Below are positions 10,340 through 22,400 of a stretch of 64,000 bases of DNA, one piece after another (within the stretch, counting starts at the first letter, position 1; each line of letters opens with the position of its first letter). This DNA comes from Holothuria scabra (Eukaryota; Echinodermata; Holothuroidea; Aspidochirotida; Holothuriidae). Under the pieces are notes generated by a model. That model saw nothing but the letters and a program-made list of their open reading frames with translations. It ran no database searches and was not told the origin of the DNA. The position numbers and the translations under genes were made by a program. Location: assembly GCA_037179385.1 (NCBI GenBank), contig CM074187.1, forward strand, positions 13,703,450 through 13,767,449, written 5' to 3'.

Positions 10340-11500
10340 TTGCTTGTAAACACGATATCTCAAGATAGGTAACCGTGACGGGTCTCATACTTGGTGTGTG
10401 GGTTGGCCATATTAAGTAGATGATCTCTATTGTTTTTGGTGGAGGTCAAAGGTCATTTGGGGTCAGGAGAGGTCAAAAGGTCAAAACCTTGTAAACACGA
10501 TATCTCAAGAACGTAACATGTGACTATGCTCATATTTAGTGTGTAAGTTGTTCATATTGATTAGATGATCACTATTGATTTTCGTGGACGTCAAAGGTCA
10601 TTTGCGGTCAGGAGAGGTCAAATGGTAAATTCTTAGAAATTGCTTGTAAACACGGTATCTCAAGAAGGGTAAGTGTGACTAATCTCATATTTGGTGTGTG
10701 GGTTGGCCATATTGAGTAGATGATCCCTATTGTTTTTGGTGGAGGTCAAAGGTCATTTTGGGGTCAGGAGAGGTCAAAAGGTCAAAACCTTGTAAACACG
10801 ATATCTCAACAACGTTACATGTGACTTTGCACATATTTGGTATGTGGGTCGGTTGGATTGAGTAGATGAGCCCTATCGATTTTCGTTGAGGTCAAAGGTC
10901 ATTTGAGGTCAAAAGATGTCAAAAGGTCAAAACCTTGAAAACATGATATCTGAAGAACATTGCATGTGACTATGCACATATATGGCGCGTGGGTTGGTTG
11001 TGTGAAGTAGATGATCCCTATCGATTTTTGGGGAGGTCAAAGGTCATTTGGGGTCATGACAGGTCAAAAGGTCAATACCTTGTAAACACTGCATCTCAAA
11101 AATACATGTAACTAAGCTCACCTTTAGTGTGTGGGTTGGCTGTATTTAAATGATGATCCCAGTTGATTTTTGTGAGGGTCAATGGTCATTTGGGGTCAGC
11201 AGTATCAAAGTCTGAAAAGCTTGTTTGCATTGTATTACAAGAAAGGTAATTTTTGTAGGGTCCTCATACTTGGCATGTAGATGATGTATAGTGAATACAT
11301 GATCCCTATAGTTTTGGGTGGAGGTCAAATGTCACTTTGGTTCACAAGTGGTCAAAGTCTCAATATCATATTTACACAATTTCCCATGGTTGGAGTCTTG
11401 CTTACTGCAAAATTTCACACACAGTATGTGGATGTGATATCGTGAGCTGAACCGTAGTTCTACTGTAGGTGGTCAAAGGTCACCCGGAATCTCAAAGTAG
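10340..11500. repeat. Degenerate tandem array, ~146-bp unit
   Basis: Successive units start near 10343, 10490, 10640, 10786, 10932 and 11076 with TTGTAAACACGATATCTCA or close variants. Each continues with a CATATTTGGTGTGTGGGTTGG-like segment, AGTAGATGATCCCTAT and GAGGTCAAAGGTCATTTGGG. Further units up to about 11500 are strongly decayed. Spacing is regular (about 145-150), so this is a true tandem array and not scattered copies. Confidence 0.85.
10443..11046 (+). promoter_or_regulatory. Cluster of DR1 (AGGTCA-A-AGGTCA) motifs inside the array
   Basis: AGGTCAAAGGTCA, the textbook DR1 nuclear-receptor element (bound in animals by RXR, HNF4 and COUP-type receptors), occurs exactly at 10443, 10743, 10889 and 11034, with near matches at 10588 and 11470. 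DR2 arrangements AGGTCA-AA-AGGTCA occur at 10470, 10771 and 11061. The motif match is seen; receptor binding or any regulatory effect is not shown and may be incidental to the repeat unit. Confidence 0.45.
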
Positions 11501-11544
11501 GAAGCTTGGATGCCTTGCATGTATTCTTTGTGGGTACATTACGG

Positions 11545-11626
11545 AGCACTGTCAATTTGAAAAACATTACGGAGCACTAGCTGTCGATTTGAAAAACATG
11601 TCAAAGCACTGTCAATTTGAAAAGAA
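11545..11626. repeat. Three-unit short tandem repeat
   Basis: GGAGCACTGTCAATTTGAAA, or a variant, appears three times at 32-40 base spacing, each followed by an AACAT or AAGAAA tail. Confidence 0.8.
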
Positions 11627-11658
11627 AAGGTAGGCTCAAATTTCAGTGGCAAGGAATC

Positions 11659-12549
11659 GCTAAGCCTTTTGGCTTTCTGGTTTTGCTGGCTGTTAATCGA
11701 ACGGAATAAAACCGCCAATCATCCTGAATCAGAACTAGATCTTCTTCTCATCTATTTATTCATATCTCAACTCGTGTCGCTCACACACTCTGCAGCATCC
11801 ACGTACAATCCTTCGTATAAACGATTGAACCATTTCCCGACAGTAGTCGTAGCCCCACGTATTGCCATAGACACATGCGATGTCACAAACAGCGTTACCA
11901 AAGGCCGTTGGCGGAAAACGCTAGATTTAACATTAGTCATTGCTCAATGTCTAAACAAAAAGGGATTTTAGAATTATAATTTACATTTTTCATTTTATTG
12001 AAGAATATGACACAAAAATACGGTAATCGAATAATGTAATAACTATCACTTGTATTTCTATAAAGGAGTTAGGCCAAGGCTACAATTTGCCTGGCTAGGC
12101 CTATCTATACCATCCCGGTGGGGGGGGGGGGGGTATGCATACCCCGAATCCCACCTCTGGATCCGTCGGTGGATCAACAGCATTTATGTATATCCATTGA
12201 TTAACCACGAAAAACAACTTTTTGAATGCTGTAAATATAGTTTTCTCTTGCAACAGATAAATTAGAGCAGAAGAAACACAAAATAGAAACATTGAAGAAG
12301 TCTTTCAGGTTTTACCAAAATTTGATTTTGTGTTAATAACTGTTGAATAAAAGATTCTGAATATTTGTTAGGTAAAAACATTTCCTCTTGACAGCCTTCA
12401 AAATATACAGTAACCAATTACGATATAACACCTTGATCACGAATCATTTTTTGTTAGTTTAATTCAATGCACAAAGATGCATGTGGTAGAAATGAAGTCT
12501 TAAAAAAGCAAATTATTTCCTATTAAACAAACATTTTCCCTCCCGCCAC
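11659..12549. other. No gene; one possible transposon end near 12120-12175
   Basis: No gene recognised. A G14 run at 12120-12133 is followed by TACCCCGAATCCCACCTC and then TGGATCCGTCGGTGG. Read on the other strand this looks like the left end of a hAT-type element (a GGATCCAGAGGTGGG motif). No partner terminus was found, so it is left as a possible solitary end. Confidence 0.4.
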
Positions 12550-13018
12550 TAGATCATCATCTATCTGGCGGCAAATACGGATCGATCTATGTACCCTACA
12601 CCCATTCCTCCATAGCTTCCTCTAATGTTCGGTATTATGACCGTAGATTTTGGAATTCGCTCTGCTAAGGTTTAAGAATAATGTTAAGATGTATCTTCTA
12701 CGAAACAGATTAGATATTCCTGCTCAGTATTTAGCTTTGTGCTTTTATCTTTGTCCCCCCTCTCTCCTCCCATGTCCCTCTTTCCACTTTTCTACTCTTT
12801 CTTTTGTCGTGTATCCGTATGACTTTTCTGTATATCGCATATATGTAGTAACTGTAGTTTAAGTGTTAATTTTGTTATTCTTACTTGTATAAGGTGACCC
12901 AGCCTGTATAAGCTTTGCTTCTGTTGAGTCTCCCCCACTTCATCTTGTATATGTAATTTACGTGATGTAATTATGTTAAGTATCAGAATATGTTACAATG
13001 GAAATAAAGAACTTCAAA
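12550..13018 (+). mobile_element. LINE 3' end: decayed ORF2 C-terminus and 3' UTR
   Basis: From about 12553 the frame reads a stretch with YGSIYVPYTHSS, then SNVRYYDRRFWNSL, and after a stop and frame change RFKNNVKMYLL (from about 12667). The pattern of a basic/aromatic stretch, FWNSL, then a basic FK..VK.YLL tail is what CR1- and L2-like LINE reverse transcriptases show at their C-termini. An AT-rich tail follows, with AATAAAG at about 13003 and the sequence ends near ACTTCAAAC. The copy is 5'-truncated, as is usual for LINEs, and broken by a stop. Assignment to LINEs is from family knowledge and not from a database hit. Confidence 0.55.
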
Positions 13019-13349
13019 CTACAAACACCACTTTTGTATAAAACACCGGAGTTTATTAAAACACAACTTTTCCGCAGTTGGGGGCTACATTGAAGTGGTA
13101 TAACAACATCACCAGAGCCCAATCAGCAAGTAAAAGCGACACCACCGAAAAAGGAATCCTGCATACATCCGTCGTACGTTTAGTACAATGTATAGTAAGT
13201 CTTCAAGAAACATTCAGACAGGCAAATGGTATCATGTTCATTGATAGAAAAGATGTTTGACAGTAAAGAAAAAACAGAACAAAAGTTTTCACTTTGCAAA
13301 GTTATATCTCTAAGTAAGAATGGTATTTTGGCTTGAAGTTATTGCACTA

Positions 13350-13895
13350 GGCCTGTTTGTTCTGGAAAGGTTTTTTACCTCGTGGTGAACATTCACAGTT
13401 AGACGCACCAATAGAAAATGCCTTCAATATTGAAAAATCGGTGTTTAGCAAAGTTTGTTATGTCTTTTGTATTACAAAGTTTATTCTATGGAAATGTAGG
13501 TGTCTTCAGGTATTTGAATCTAAGTATCAATCTGCTATAATAATCTTTTCTATAATTAAAACAGGGATCAAGACAAGGGTGGCAGCTGATTACAAACGTT
13601 TCACTAAAACTAAGTTCGATAAGGTTTGGGTGGGTAATAACTCTTTCCTTATCATGAGAGACAAAAAGCTGAAATTTCGTCTGAAACATTTTGTTTGTGA
13701 TATGTGATTATTTGTTTTAAGTTTTTCTTGCCTGACCCTCTGTGGGATTTGGTTGGTACTGTGAAATATGTGTAAAATTGTAAATATGTAAATATTTTAG
13801 CTCTGTTAAAATTAATTAATTTAGCTGTAAATACTTGTAAATATTAACGTTACTTTCCAAAGATGGGAATAAAGTTCTTCTTTAAAAAATGCCTT
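13350..13895 (+). mobile_element. Second LINE 3' end (different family)
   Basis: An open frame of 116 residues at 13357-13707 contains CITKFILWKCRC followed about 50 residues later by TRVAADYKRFTKTKFDKVW. A K-x-x-I-W-K-x-R motif followed by a basic D-x-R-F ... F-x-x-W segment resembles the extreme C-terminus of L1/Tx1- or jockey-type reverse transcriptases. The downstream tail (13708-13895) is A/T-rich with repeated GTAAATA and ends AATAAAGTTCTTC plus an A-rich stretch. It is 5'-truncated; the intact frame suggests it is younger than its neighbour. Alternative: a host coding exon, which I consider less likely. Confidence 0.5.
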
Positions 13896-13963
13896 CAATA
13901 TGTGAAGATTCAGAATGAAGTGTGCAACGGCCTGATCTTAAAGTGTACTCACTTTGCTTTACT

Positions 13964-14103
13964 GAATTAGGGTTCGAAGATGATGCAACCTGGTATTATC
14001 GTTCTATTCCTCAGTATAATTTTCTGTTTTATGGAATTAGGGTTCGAAGTTGATGAAACCTGGTATTATCGTTCTATTCCTCAGTGTAATAATCTGTTTT
14101 ATG
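13964..14103. repeat. 70-bp unit duplicated in tandem
   Basis: GAATTAGGGTTCGAAG begins at 13964 and again at 14034, and CCTGGTATTATCGTTCTATT follows in both. The two units differ at only a few positions. Confidence 0.95.
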
Positions 14104-16714
14104 GAACAAATCGTTTAGAGTAGTAATCATACCCATTGCCTATTTCTTCTCCTTTGTTTATTCATTGTATATCTATTTCATTAATTATATATACATTTCT
14201 GAATAGTCTAAGAAAATTTAAGTTACAGCTTTGAGATTTAGATGCGTTACAAAATGAACTCTATAGTACAGAATAATAGTATCTTTCCGACATATGTAAA
14301 TAACATACTTAAATATGATATAAGATTAAACATTCATTTAAGGGTAAAATTAGTTCATCCTTAAATCTGTTCGAGTAGTAACTGCCGTTTTTTCTACCAA
14401 TATCCAACCAATAAAGTAAAGTAAAACTTATACATAAATTCAGTAAAATCAGAGGCCGTGTTATTTTGCCTAAATGTGTGAACATAATACTTTGCATGGA
14501 CTGTAAGGAGGTTAACGGGTGTTTCTTGTCATCGGTATGCCCAAAATAAATTGTTTTATAATCTAAGGAGGTGTGACTATCCTGAGGACTATGCTTTAAA
14601 CCTGGTACCAAAAGTACTTTATGCATTGACATTGAAAGAAAAAATGTTGTGTGCTTTTTTCACTTGAATTACAAAAGGTACGCATAGGGGATTCAACGAA
14701 TCTTTGTTGATAAAGATAACTATTTAAGCCAACAATTCTGTGGAGAAAAACAAAACTGAAAGTAATAAAATTTAATATCCCAATTTTTATAAAGGAAAAT
14801 TGTCCAAATAGCCGGCCAGCTAAGGGTTGTAGATGGAAATTCAGTTTGATTCAATTTGAATAAGAACAATTGACATTGGGGAGCCTTGAATTCTAAGTTA
14901 CAAGTATTTTCACCATCACTTCGGAAAGAATCTTTCCGAACTCTTGGCTGCGTGGTATGACATCGATGATGCCATAATATGAAGAAAAAGGAAAGTGATA
15001 AATACCATACTTTCTACAAAAAAAAAAAAACAATCAAGCAAACTAACAAACAAACATTGAAAGCAAGGGGCTTCAAGTGCTCATGAAAATAATCTTTTAC
15101 ATAAATAGTTTTTGATTTTACAAGTCGGTCAAAATAAACTAATTTTCCGTCTATCTTAACGGAAGAATTATTGAAAATAATCTCATTTGCGAATTTTTTG
15201 ACAGGTTTAGTATGAGTGCCTCATTGAAACAAGCTGTACGTTAAATTTACAGGCAGTGGAAGCGTGTGGCTGTCTGAAAATTATTGTCTTATACCGAAAG
15301 TTAAATGAAGCCGGTGCATTTTGCAAGACTTGTTTCTGTGTTTCGAAATGATTGAACATAGCCAAGGATAAATCAGGCATCAAAAGAGTTGAGTTCAGGT
15401 TTGAGTTCTTATTGTCTCAATTCTGGGTAACAGAGATTTGAATGAAACCTAGAAAATTTATAATTTCATATAAAATTATGTCTTTTTTGTCCTAGAGAGC
15501 TCGCTGTGTCTATATTTGATTTCGAAACTGCTAAGGGATAGGGGATCCAATCTCATTATGACTTCGCAAAAGGTTCAGTCTCTCGTTGTTATGAAATATA
15601 TTGTGTTGAAATGATAGCAAATATCCAACGAAATAGAGTTTAAAGGGGCAAAGTATACTGTAATCAATTTGTTTAGCTGAAAGGGGGGAACATTAGGTAC
15701 ACATTCAAGGTAAAGTTACACTTTTTGAGTGGTTGGTAGTATGATTAAAACAACATACCAAACCATTTTGTATTGGTGAATATAGACAAGTGCACATTTA
15801 TACAGACGTGGTTTGAGCCCCTGATTTTATGGGGCTTCAAACGGCAGGATAAAGTTTTTCGTATGATATGAGAATCGACCAGTTGTTGGCTGAATATCAA
15901 TAATAAACGTAATGCTCAGCCATGCCATATAACATTCAAGCAAAAGGCTTTTGTTCATGTAATGTGGTCCTTAAGGCATTTTTTTTGGAAGAGTGTAGTT
16001 AACTTTACGGACTTAGAGAAACCGGTCTTGTTCATCGACATTTGTAGGAAAAACATATTACTGATGTTCAGCTGACTAGAGGTACCGTACTGCTAATAAA
16101 AACTATTCGTTTTTATCTTCCAGTAGACGATAAATCCGTCTACTCGAATTGACTGATGCTACGATGGATGTCACTTACGTCATCTGTCCCAAGTTTTACA
16201 TACGAAACCAGGAACCCATGTGATTTGGAGACTTAGACAACTATAAATTTTGTTAAGCCATGATTTATTCAACAGAAGGACATCACGACCCACGAGGCGA
16301 ATGTCACTAAATATTGAAATATTGTTAGACACTTTTATCAGGCGGGGTTGGAGCGGCACCCATTTTTCCCAATTTTTTAAACAGTGAACATCATTGTAAA
16401 GTAGGTGTACACAAAGCGTGCCTAAACTTCAACCGTTTTTGTGTAAAAAAATATTTCAAAATATGAGGTTCAGTTGTATTGCAGAAAATTGTGGATTCTG
16501 GTTTTCATTTACAGAATCTATGAGCGAGACAACATAATACTCTAAAAAAGTGAAATAGGTAGACACTTGCGAAGGAGGCGTGCGAGCACCCAAATTTTCT
16601 GATTTTATTTAAACTTTAACACCCACTGTATTGGGCACGTGACATACATTTATTTTTGTGGTGTTTGAGGCGGTTTGAGGAAATGTTTAAGTTGGGGATG
16701 AATTTCCAATACCC
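14104..16714. other. No gene recognised
   Basis: About 2.6 kb without a supported feature. Two GC-richer patches at about 16335-16370 and 16565-16600 (gcgggg..gcggcaccc and ggcgtgcgagcaccc) are followed by similar A/T-rich sequence and may be a worn ~235-bp tandem duplication. The minus-strand frame at 14309-14632 has no recognisable motif. Confidence 0.45.
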
Positions 16715-16718
16715 TTAA

Positions 16719-17007
16719 AGGCCCAGTTCTCTCACCCAAACAGTACAAATTCTCCTAACTTACTTTCTTAAGCCCCTCTAACAATTGTGTGAATTTTCAT
16801 TCAAATACAATAGCAGTTTATTGCTTCAAGGTGAGTGTAGAAAAACTTAATGTATATACTCAAAACACTCTCAGTACCGTTCATGTTGTGTAATATGAGC
16901 TTTTGTACTCTGCATTGTTTGAATAAGCTGTCACTCAAAGGGCTGAGCCAATTGAGAATTTCGGTACCCCGTACCAAAATTGTAGTTTGGGTGAGAGTTT
17001 TGACCCT
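16719..17007. mobile_element. 289-bp MITE with TTAA target site
   Basis: Flanked by TTAA at 16715-16718 and 17008-17011. Terminal inverted repeats of 23 bases start AGGCCCAG at the left and AGGGTCAA at the right (other strand); both then reach CTCTCACCCAAAC, identical over 13 bases. TTAA duplications are made by piggyBac and Kolobok elements; the AGG ends would suit a Kolobok-like source, which is inference. There is no coding capacity. Confidence 0.75.
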
Positions 17008-17011
17008 TTAA

Positions 17012-19292
17012 GCTCGTGTAGAACCACGCCTGTGCGTATTTTAGAAACGAACTAACAGACTCGGAGGTTCTTGCCACGTTATTTCAAGTTGAAATGTAGA
17101 AAGAATGAGAGGAAGCTATTAAGACTAAATCTTCTCAATTTTTCAAGTTAGCCTCTGATCTGAGTAGAGAATTCTCAATGTTGTTGCTGATATATTTTTT
17201 GTTTTTCTTTTTAATAATTCATAGACCTCTTCTCGTGCTGGAGATCACCGCATTAAAACTTGCCTACAATCTTTTCCCTGTGACCTCACGGGTGATTTTA
17301 GGATACACGGAGACTTTAATTAAGTCTGTAAGGGATAACACCTTCCTTCACCATCGACGTCTCTCCGTGTCATTTGTCATTGTTTCTCTTTTGACAAGCG
17401 AAGTCGGTGACGGATACTCCTTCCACGTACTCAATAATTAAAAAAATAATTCCATTACAAGTAAGAATCTTGACTGAAGTTTTCATAAATCAGACAGAGA
17501 GCCGTAGTCTTATGGAAAGCTGTGGATATTTTCTTCCCGAAGTGATCTTGAGGGTTCAAGGTTGTTATCTGTTCGACAAAAAAAAAAAAAAAAGATTTTA
17601 CCTAAGTGACGCGTATTAGCAACGTGGGAGGCCTTTGGACCCCAATATTCATTACGAACATAGAATCAGATTAGGAAGGTAGATACTTATTGTTTGGATA
17701 AAAAGAAGCCTTGAGCAGTTTATCCGACGAAGTCATTGGGTAATCTGGGAAAGGTTATTATTTCATAGCACAACATTTGATAGAAATGGAAAACTTGATA
17801 GCTAAAAATGACCCCGAGGAGTTTTCATGAAATTTATACCTTTTCAGTCTTTGAAAAGCTTATTGGAGACAATTTTATCCCATTTGTTTCAATTTCAAGC
17901 AAGAGAAAAGTAGAACTGTCCTTCTTTACTTGGTCTCTTTGTCGTTTAAATATATCCTTTGAGTTTTGTTTCCATTAACGATACGTAATACTCCATGCTG
18001 CTCCATAATAACGTATTTTTTACAGTCAGTGTTTCCCTGCTATTCCATCATACTTTTCTCGTTTGCTCAAAACTTCCTTCTAGATGACGTGCAGTGCCCA
18101 AAGAGGGCTTTACGTGTAAATCTCAGTATCGATCTTTTTTCCTTTATGAAAATGAGAATATTCAGTTACCATAACAAAATAGGCACAAAGCTCGTCGGAT
18201 TAGAGAAAGATACCTATCATGACTTCGGTGACTGCATTCCTACGATATTCTGAGAAACCAAAACCAGATTGTCATCTTCTGCTCTCACGACCTAGACAAT
18301 AACATTTACATATTCTAAATTTCAAATTGATAAACAATTATATATTTCAGTGAGAATCTTTCGTGCTTTACAAATATTCTGACATCTCAACTCAACAGGT
18401 TACAGAGCCACCTTCATCCTACCGATAGCAGGCAATATTGACAATGTTGAATCTGTAAAGTCCGCCCACCAGAACCAGACTAACAACTTTTAGAGACATG
18501 AGGCGTATTAAAGCATGTTACCACTTGATTTCTGGCCTTCAATTCGGTTTAGCGCATTAGCAGTACAGTTTGCTGTTTACAGCTCAAAATGAGCATGCGC
18601 AAATGAGTGTCTTGGCAGTCCTCGGTGAATATATTCCAATATATACGCAATCAATAAATAACCACGGGCTGTCAATATAATCCAAATGTAAGTTATTCAA
18701 TGTTTAAAACTGTTGAGATACCAATCTTACATTTATCATTGATATGCTAATCAAGCAATGACGTATATTGCGCTAGATTCAAGAAAGGTATTAACATATT
18801 TCTTATTTCCGAGTGAAAGACCGCTTATTTTAAGATGCAGCATATACCATGTCAAGTTTGTTTTACATTTTAAAATCTTCAAAAGCTTGTCGTAATTGAT
18901 TCTGGACGCTACGTCGATCGTCTTCTGAAAATGACCTGACAAAACAACAATTTTTCGAGTATTAAAAGGAAAAAGAAAGTACAATTTATAGGCACACAAG
19001 GGTTGAAAACCACACGTTTTAAGGAAAAGTCTAGAAATCGGATTTCTTTGTTGTAGATACGTTTTGAATCATTCCGTACCTGATACTGCTTCATGCATAC
19101 TTAAATGGTCAGAACTTGTCCAAAAGTTGCCGGAAGAAAGCTCTTCCTACGCTTTAGCCATTTTTGGTATTTTTTTCGTTTTGTCAAGTAATAGTTTTCT
19201 AGCAGTTCTAGTTTGATGTTCACTACACTTTACACTCCGGAGAAGAAGAAATAAAAACCTGCATGGAAAATTGTCTTGGATTTTGAAGAGAA
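17012..19292. other. No gene recognised
   Basis: No supported gene or repeat. An A-run at 17578-17593 is simple sequence. Confidence 0.45.
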
Positions 19293-19405
19293 ATGAACCA
19301 TCTTGATACATTCAGATGTGAAGAAATCATCTCATCTCACGAGTCATTGCTACAGCTACGTCTCTGGATCTTGTCTATTGACCGTCGTGTGCCATTTCCA
19401 AGCGA
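19293..19405 (+). CDS. Possible first coding exon ending at a strong splice donor
   Basis: An ATG at 19293 opens a frame of 37 codons (starting MNHLDTFRCEEI) that runs without a stop into GCGA|GTAAGTATG, a near-perfect metazoan 5' splice site with GT at 19406. If spliced, the exon would end in phase 2. I do not recognise the peptide, cannot find the next exon, and see no clear promoter, so this could equally be a non-coding RNA exon or chance. Confidence 0.18.
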
Positions 19406-22400
19406 GTAAGTATGACTCCTAGCAATTGCAATTACTGCAGTGATGACGCGTCATCATGATTGTGTTTGTACAGCAAGTGTCTTTCATTTAAGCCTCTGTG
19501 AGAGAGAATTATGTGTCAGGAATTGCAATGTAGGTTTACTTTGGAGATAACTTCTTAATTGTAAGTTTCTTTCATTTTCCTGTCTTTATTTTGTAATTAG
19601 TTCACTTTAAAAAATCCTTTTGTATCTTAACATGTGTTGTTCTCTCTTTTGTACTTTACAACTTTATAGTTCACACGCCCTATCAAAGAATCTAGAGCTA
19701 TACCATACCTTTAGTTGTTGGGATGAAAATAGGAAAGCAGAACGATATGTAAGACTATTCCACATGTGGAATATTTTTTATCATTAATGTAGGACACAGG
19801 AATTTTAGCTACGTGTTTTAAAGGATAATAGTAAATTTCTACGTTATAGAACATCATTGGGAAGTTAAATAGACGTGACTGAGAAACAGATACAATACAT
19901 ATAAAATGAGAAGAAGGTCGAAAAGTTCAAAGTCAAAGTGATTGCACGTATGCTCACCAGCAATTGTTCGTTACATTTACATATACATGTGAAAAAACAT
20001 GACTGCATTTGTAACACTCAGAGCTAAAAGCAGCCGTCGGAATGCTGACTAAAGGACAGGGGAATGAAATATGGATAACGTACAAAGGAAAACATGTTTT
20101 ATGCTTACAAGTATCAAATTCGTCGCTGTAGAGCCAGTTTGGACACTTAAACTTAAAATTTTGTCTTACGTTTATATGTGTACAATCGTAGAATAAGTAG
20201 AATAAACGACACTATGCAAATGGTATGGATAAAATATTTCTATTGGCACTTTAAACTGAATTAAATTTCATTTAGAAAGTGAATCGACAACATTCTCATG
20301 AAAATATCAGGTCTCTCTGCTAAGAACTGTACCACCAACTCGGAAGCTGTTTGATGAATCTGAAAATATGACAATCCCTGGTTTATGAATGGTAAACAGT
20401 GTATGTATGCGATATTGTGAAATTATGCAGCAATGTAGTAAAATTGCTGTATTAAAGTGAACAATAGAGGATTGATAACTTAAATCCTTTCAGCCAATTG
20501 GCTATTTTATTTTTAGTCTAAGACTGAACTTCCGGTCAGAGAGAAGCACATCAATGCTGAAAAAAAATTTTTCCAGTACTTGAGCAGAAACGGTTGGTAT
20601 TACGTTCACGTAACGACTGAGACTATTCAATTATTTATCGAAAAATCGTTCTTAATTAATCAGTTTACCCAGATGTAATTAAGGAAAAGAATACAAATAC
20701 ATGAAAATTAGTAAGTTTTGATAAAGATTTATAATTACAGATTACAAATTAAGTATTAATGCAAACCACATTTTACCTACAGCATATGTCGAGTTTATAC
20801 CATTCTGTTTAAGTATAGTCCAACACGCTTGATAATTTGATATTTAGGTCTACCTCACATCTTCAGTAGCATACTTAATAAAATCAACCAAGTTCGTTGA
20901 AGAACAACCTTTGGTAAATTTCAAAGAAGGGAATATGTAAAATTTCATTAACCTAATTCTATAAGAATTTCACTCAAATGTCATCTTTTAAAAAGAAAAT
21001 TTAATTGAATTGAAGGCAACTTCATTGTTTCAACTTTAATTTATCAATAACTAAGTGCAAGCTATGTGCAAACTTATCGGAAAGACCATTATTATTCAAA
21101 AACAGTCAAATCATTTTACCTTTAAGTGATAAAATAATATTATAAAGCCTGGCACAAACGTAGTAAAACCGATAACCTTGAACTCTTTCAAAGTATAAAG
21201 TAACCTTCTTTACTATCATTAACACACTACTCATGGAGTATTCTACATCGTGAAGCCCAGTGCTTTCGAAATTCATGCCATTACCCATCGTTTTCAAATA
21301 TTTTTAAGGACTTTTAAATTTCTTTGGAAGAAAGACGTGAAAGTAGAAGAAAACGTTTCTTGTTATAGATCTATTGATCAACGTTTTTATCGTGTGATAA
21401 ATTTGAAATTAAGTTTCAAAGAAGTGGTTGCCGTAAAATGTGACAAAATTTGGCTGTTCTGATTCATAGTTAGTATACTCCTTTCTTACTCTATCAATAG
21501 ACCAACCCAATGACGTGCATAGGCCTAACTTAGTTGTGATCTAAAGAAGATTTGTTACTCAAAATAGATACCCATAAAATAAGATTTGTAACGTTATATT
21601 GTAGTTCGGCACTACATTTATAACCTACACGTGAGTCTATCATTTCCATCAGGTGGGACGCTATTAAAAACAATTTTATTATCTGTAATGTATACATAGT
21701 ATATTCCCTGCTTCAGAAAACCATTTAACCGTAATGTTCAAATTTGTAACTAGGAAAGGGATACTTTTAAAATATTGATTTAAAAGGAACAGTGTTAGAT
21801 ATAAGTTAGGCAAACGAGATGTTAACTTAGTAAGTGACCATGGGACACATAGTCACTATTCTAGTCGCCACAAACATGTTACAGAGTCATTCAAAGATGC
21901 TGAGGGAAACCAGCAAACACTTGGAAACACACGCGATCTATACAAGTACCGTTGAAGATACTTTTATACAAAACAATTAGAAACAAAAGAGAAAGCAAAA
22001 TTCAAGAGGGAATCTCAGGGTCTTTAGAAAATAAGTAACAAATACATTGCTGCATGATAGGAATGAACCAGAGTTCGAATTTATATAACAGAATACAAAA
22101 ACTATATTGTGTGTGTGTGTGTGCGGGGGGTGGGGGTGGGAATATAATTCCCTTTTGTTTTACTTAGAGGAGGTGAAATACCAATATAATTCTTCAGGCT
22201 CCCAACAAAAATCTTCTTTCGTGCTAACTGCATGACCAGACTTTGCGAATAGTGGGAAATTTAGTATTTGGTATCTGGCAAGTTGCTGACAGTCAGATGA
22301 GAACAAAATTTTTGATAATGTAATGAAATACGATATCAATATGGGATTGCAAAATGTTTTCAGTTTAAAGTGAAACCAGTTTGGATGCCTTGTGCAAACC

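Larger units (their letters stand above)
9879..11658. mobile_element. 1.8-kb repeat element with GATTCCTTGCC inverted ends and internal tandem array
   Basis: GATTCCTTGCC (9879-9889) faces GGCAAGGAATC (11648-11658), an 11-base inverted pair bounding a long tract that is repetitive throughout. In order it holds a GT microsatellite, a duplicated segment with CGGGGACATGAGC (9962 and 10203), a second GT tract, a degenerate array of ~146-bp units, and a short three-unit repeat. I cannot assign a superfamily and see no coding region. It could be a non-autonomous DNA element or a satellite-bearing repeat; the boundaries rest only on the inverted pair and the loss of repetition outside it. Confidence 0.5.
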
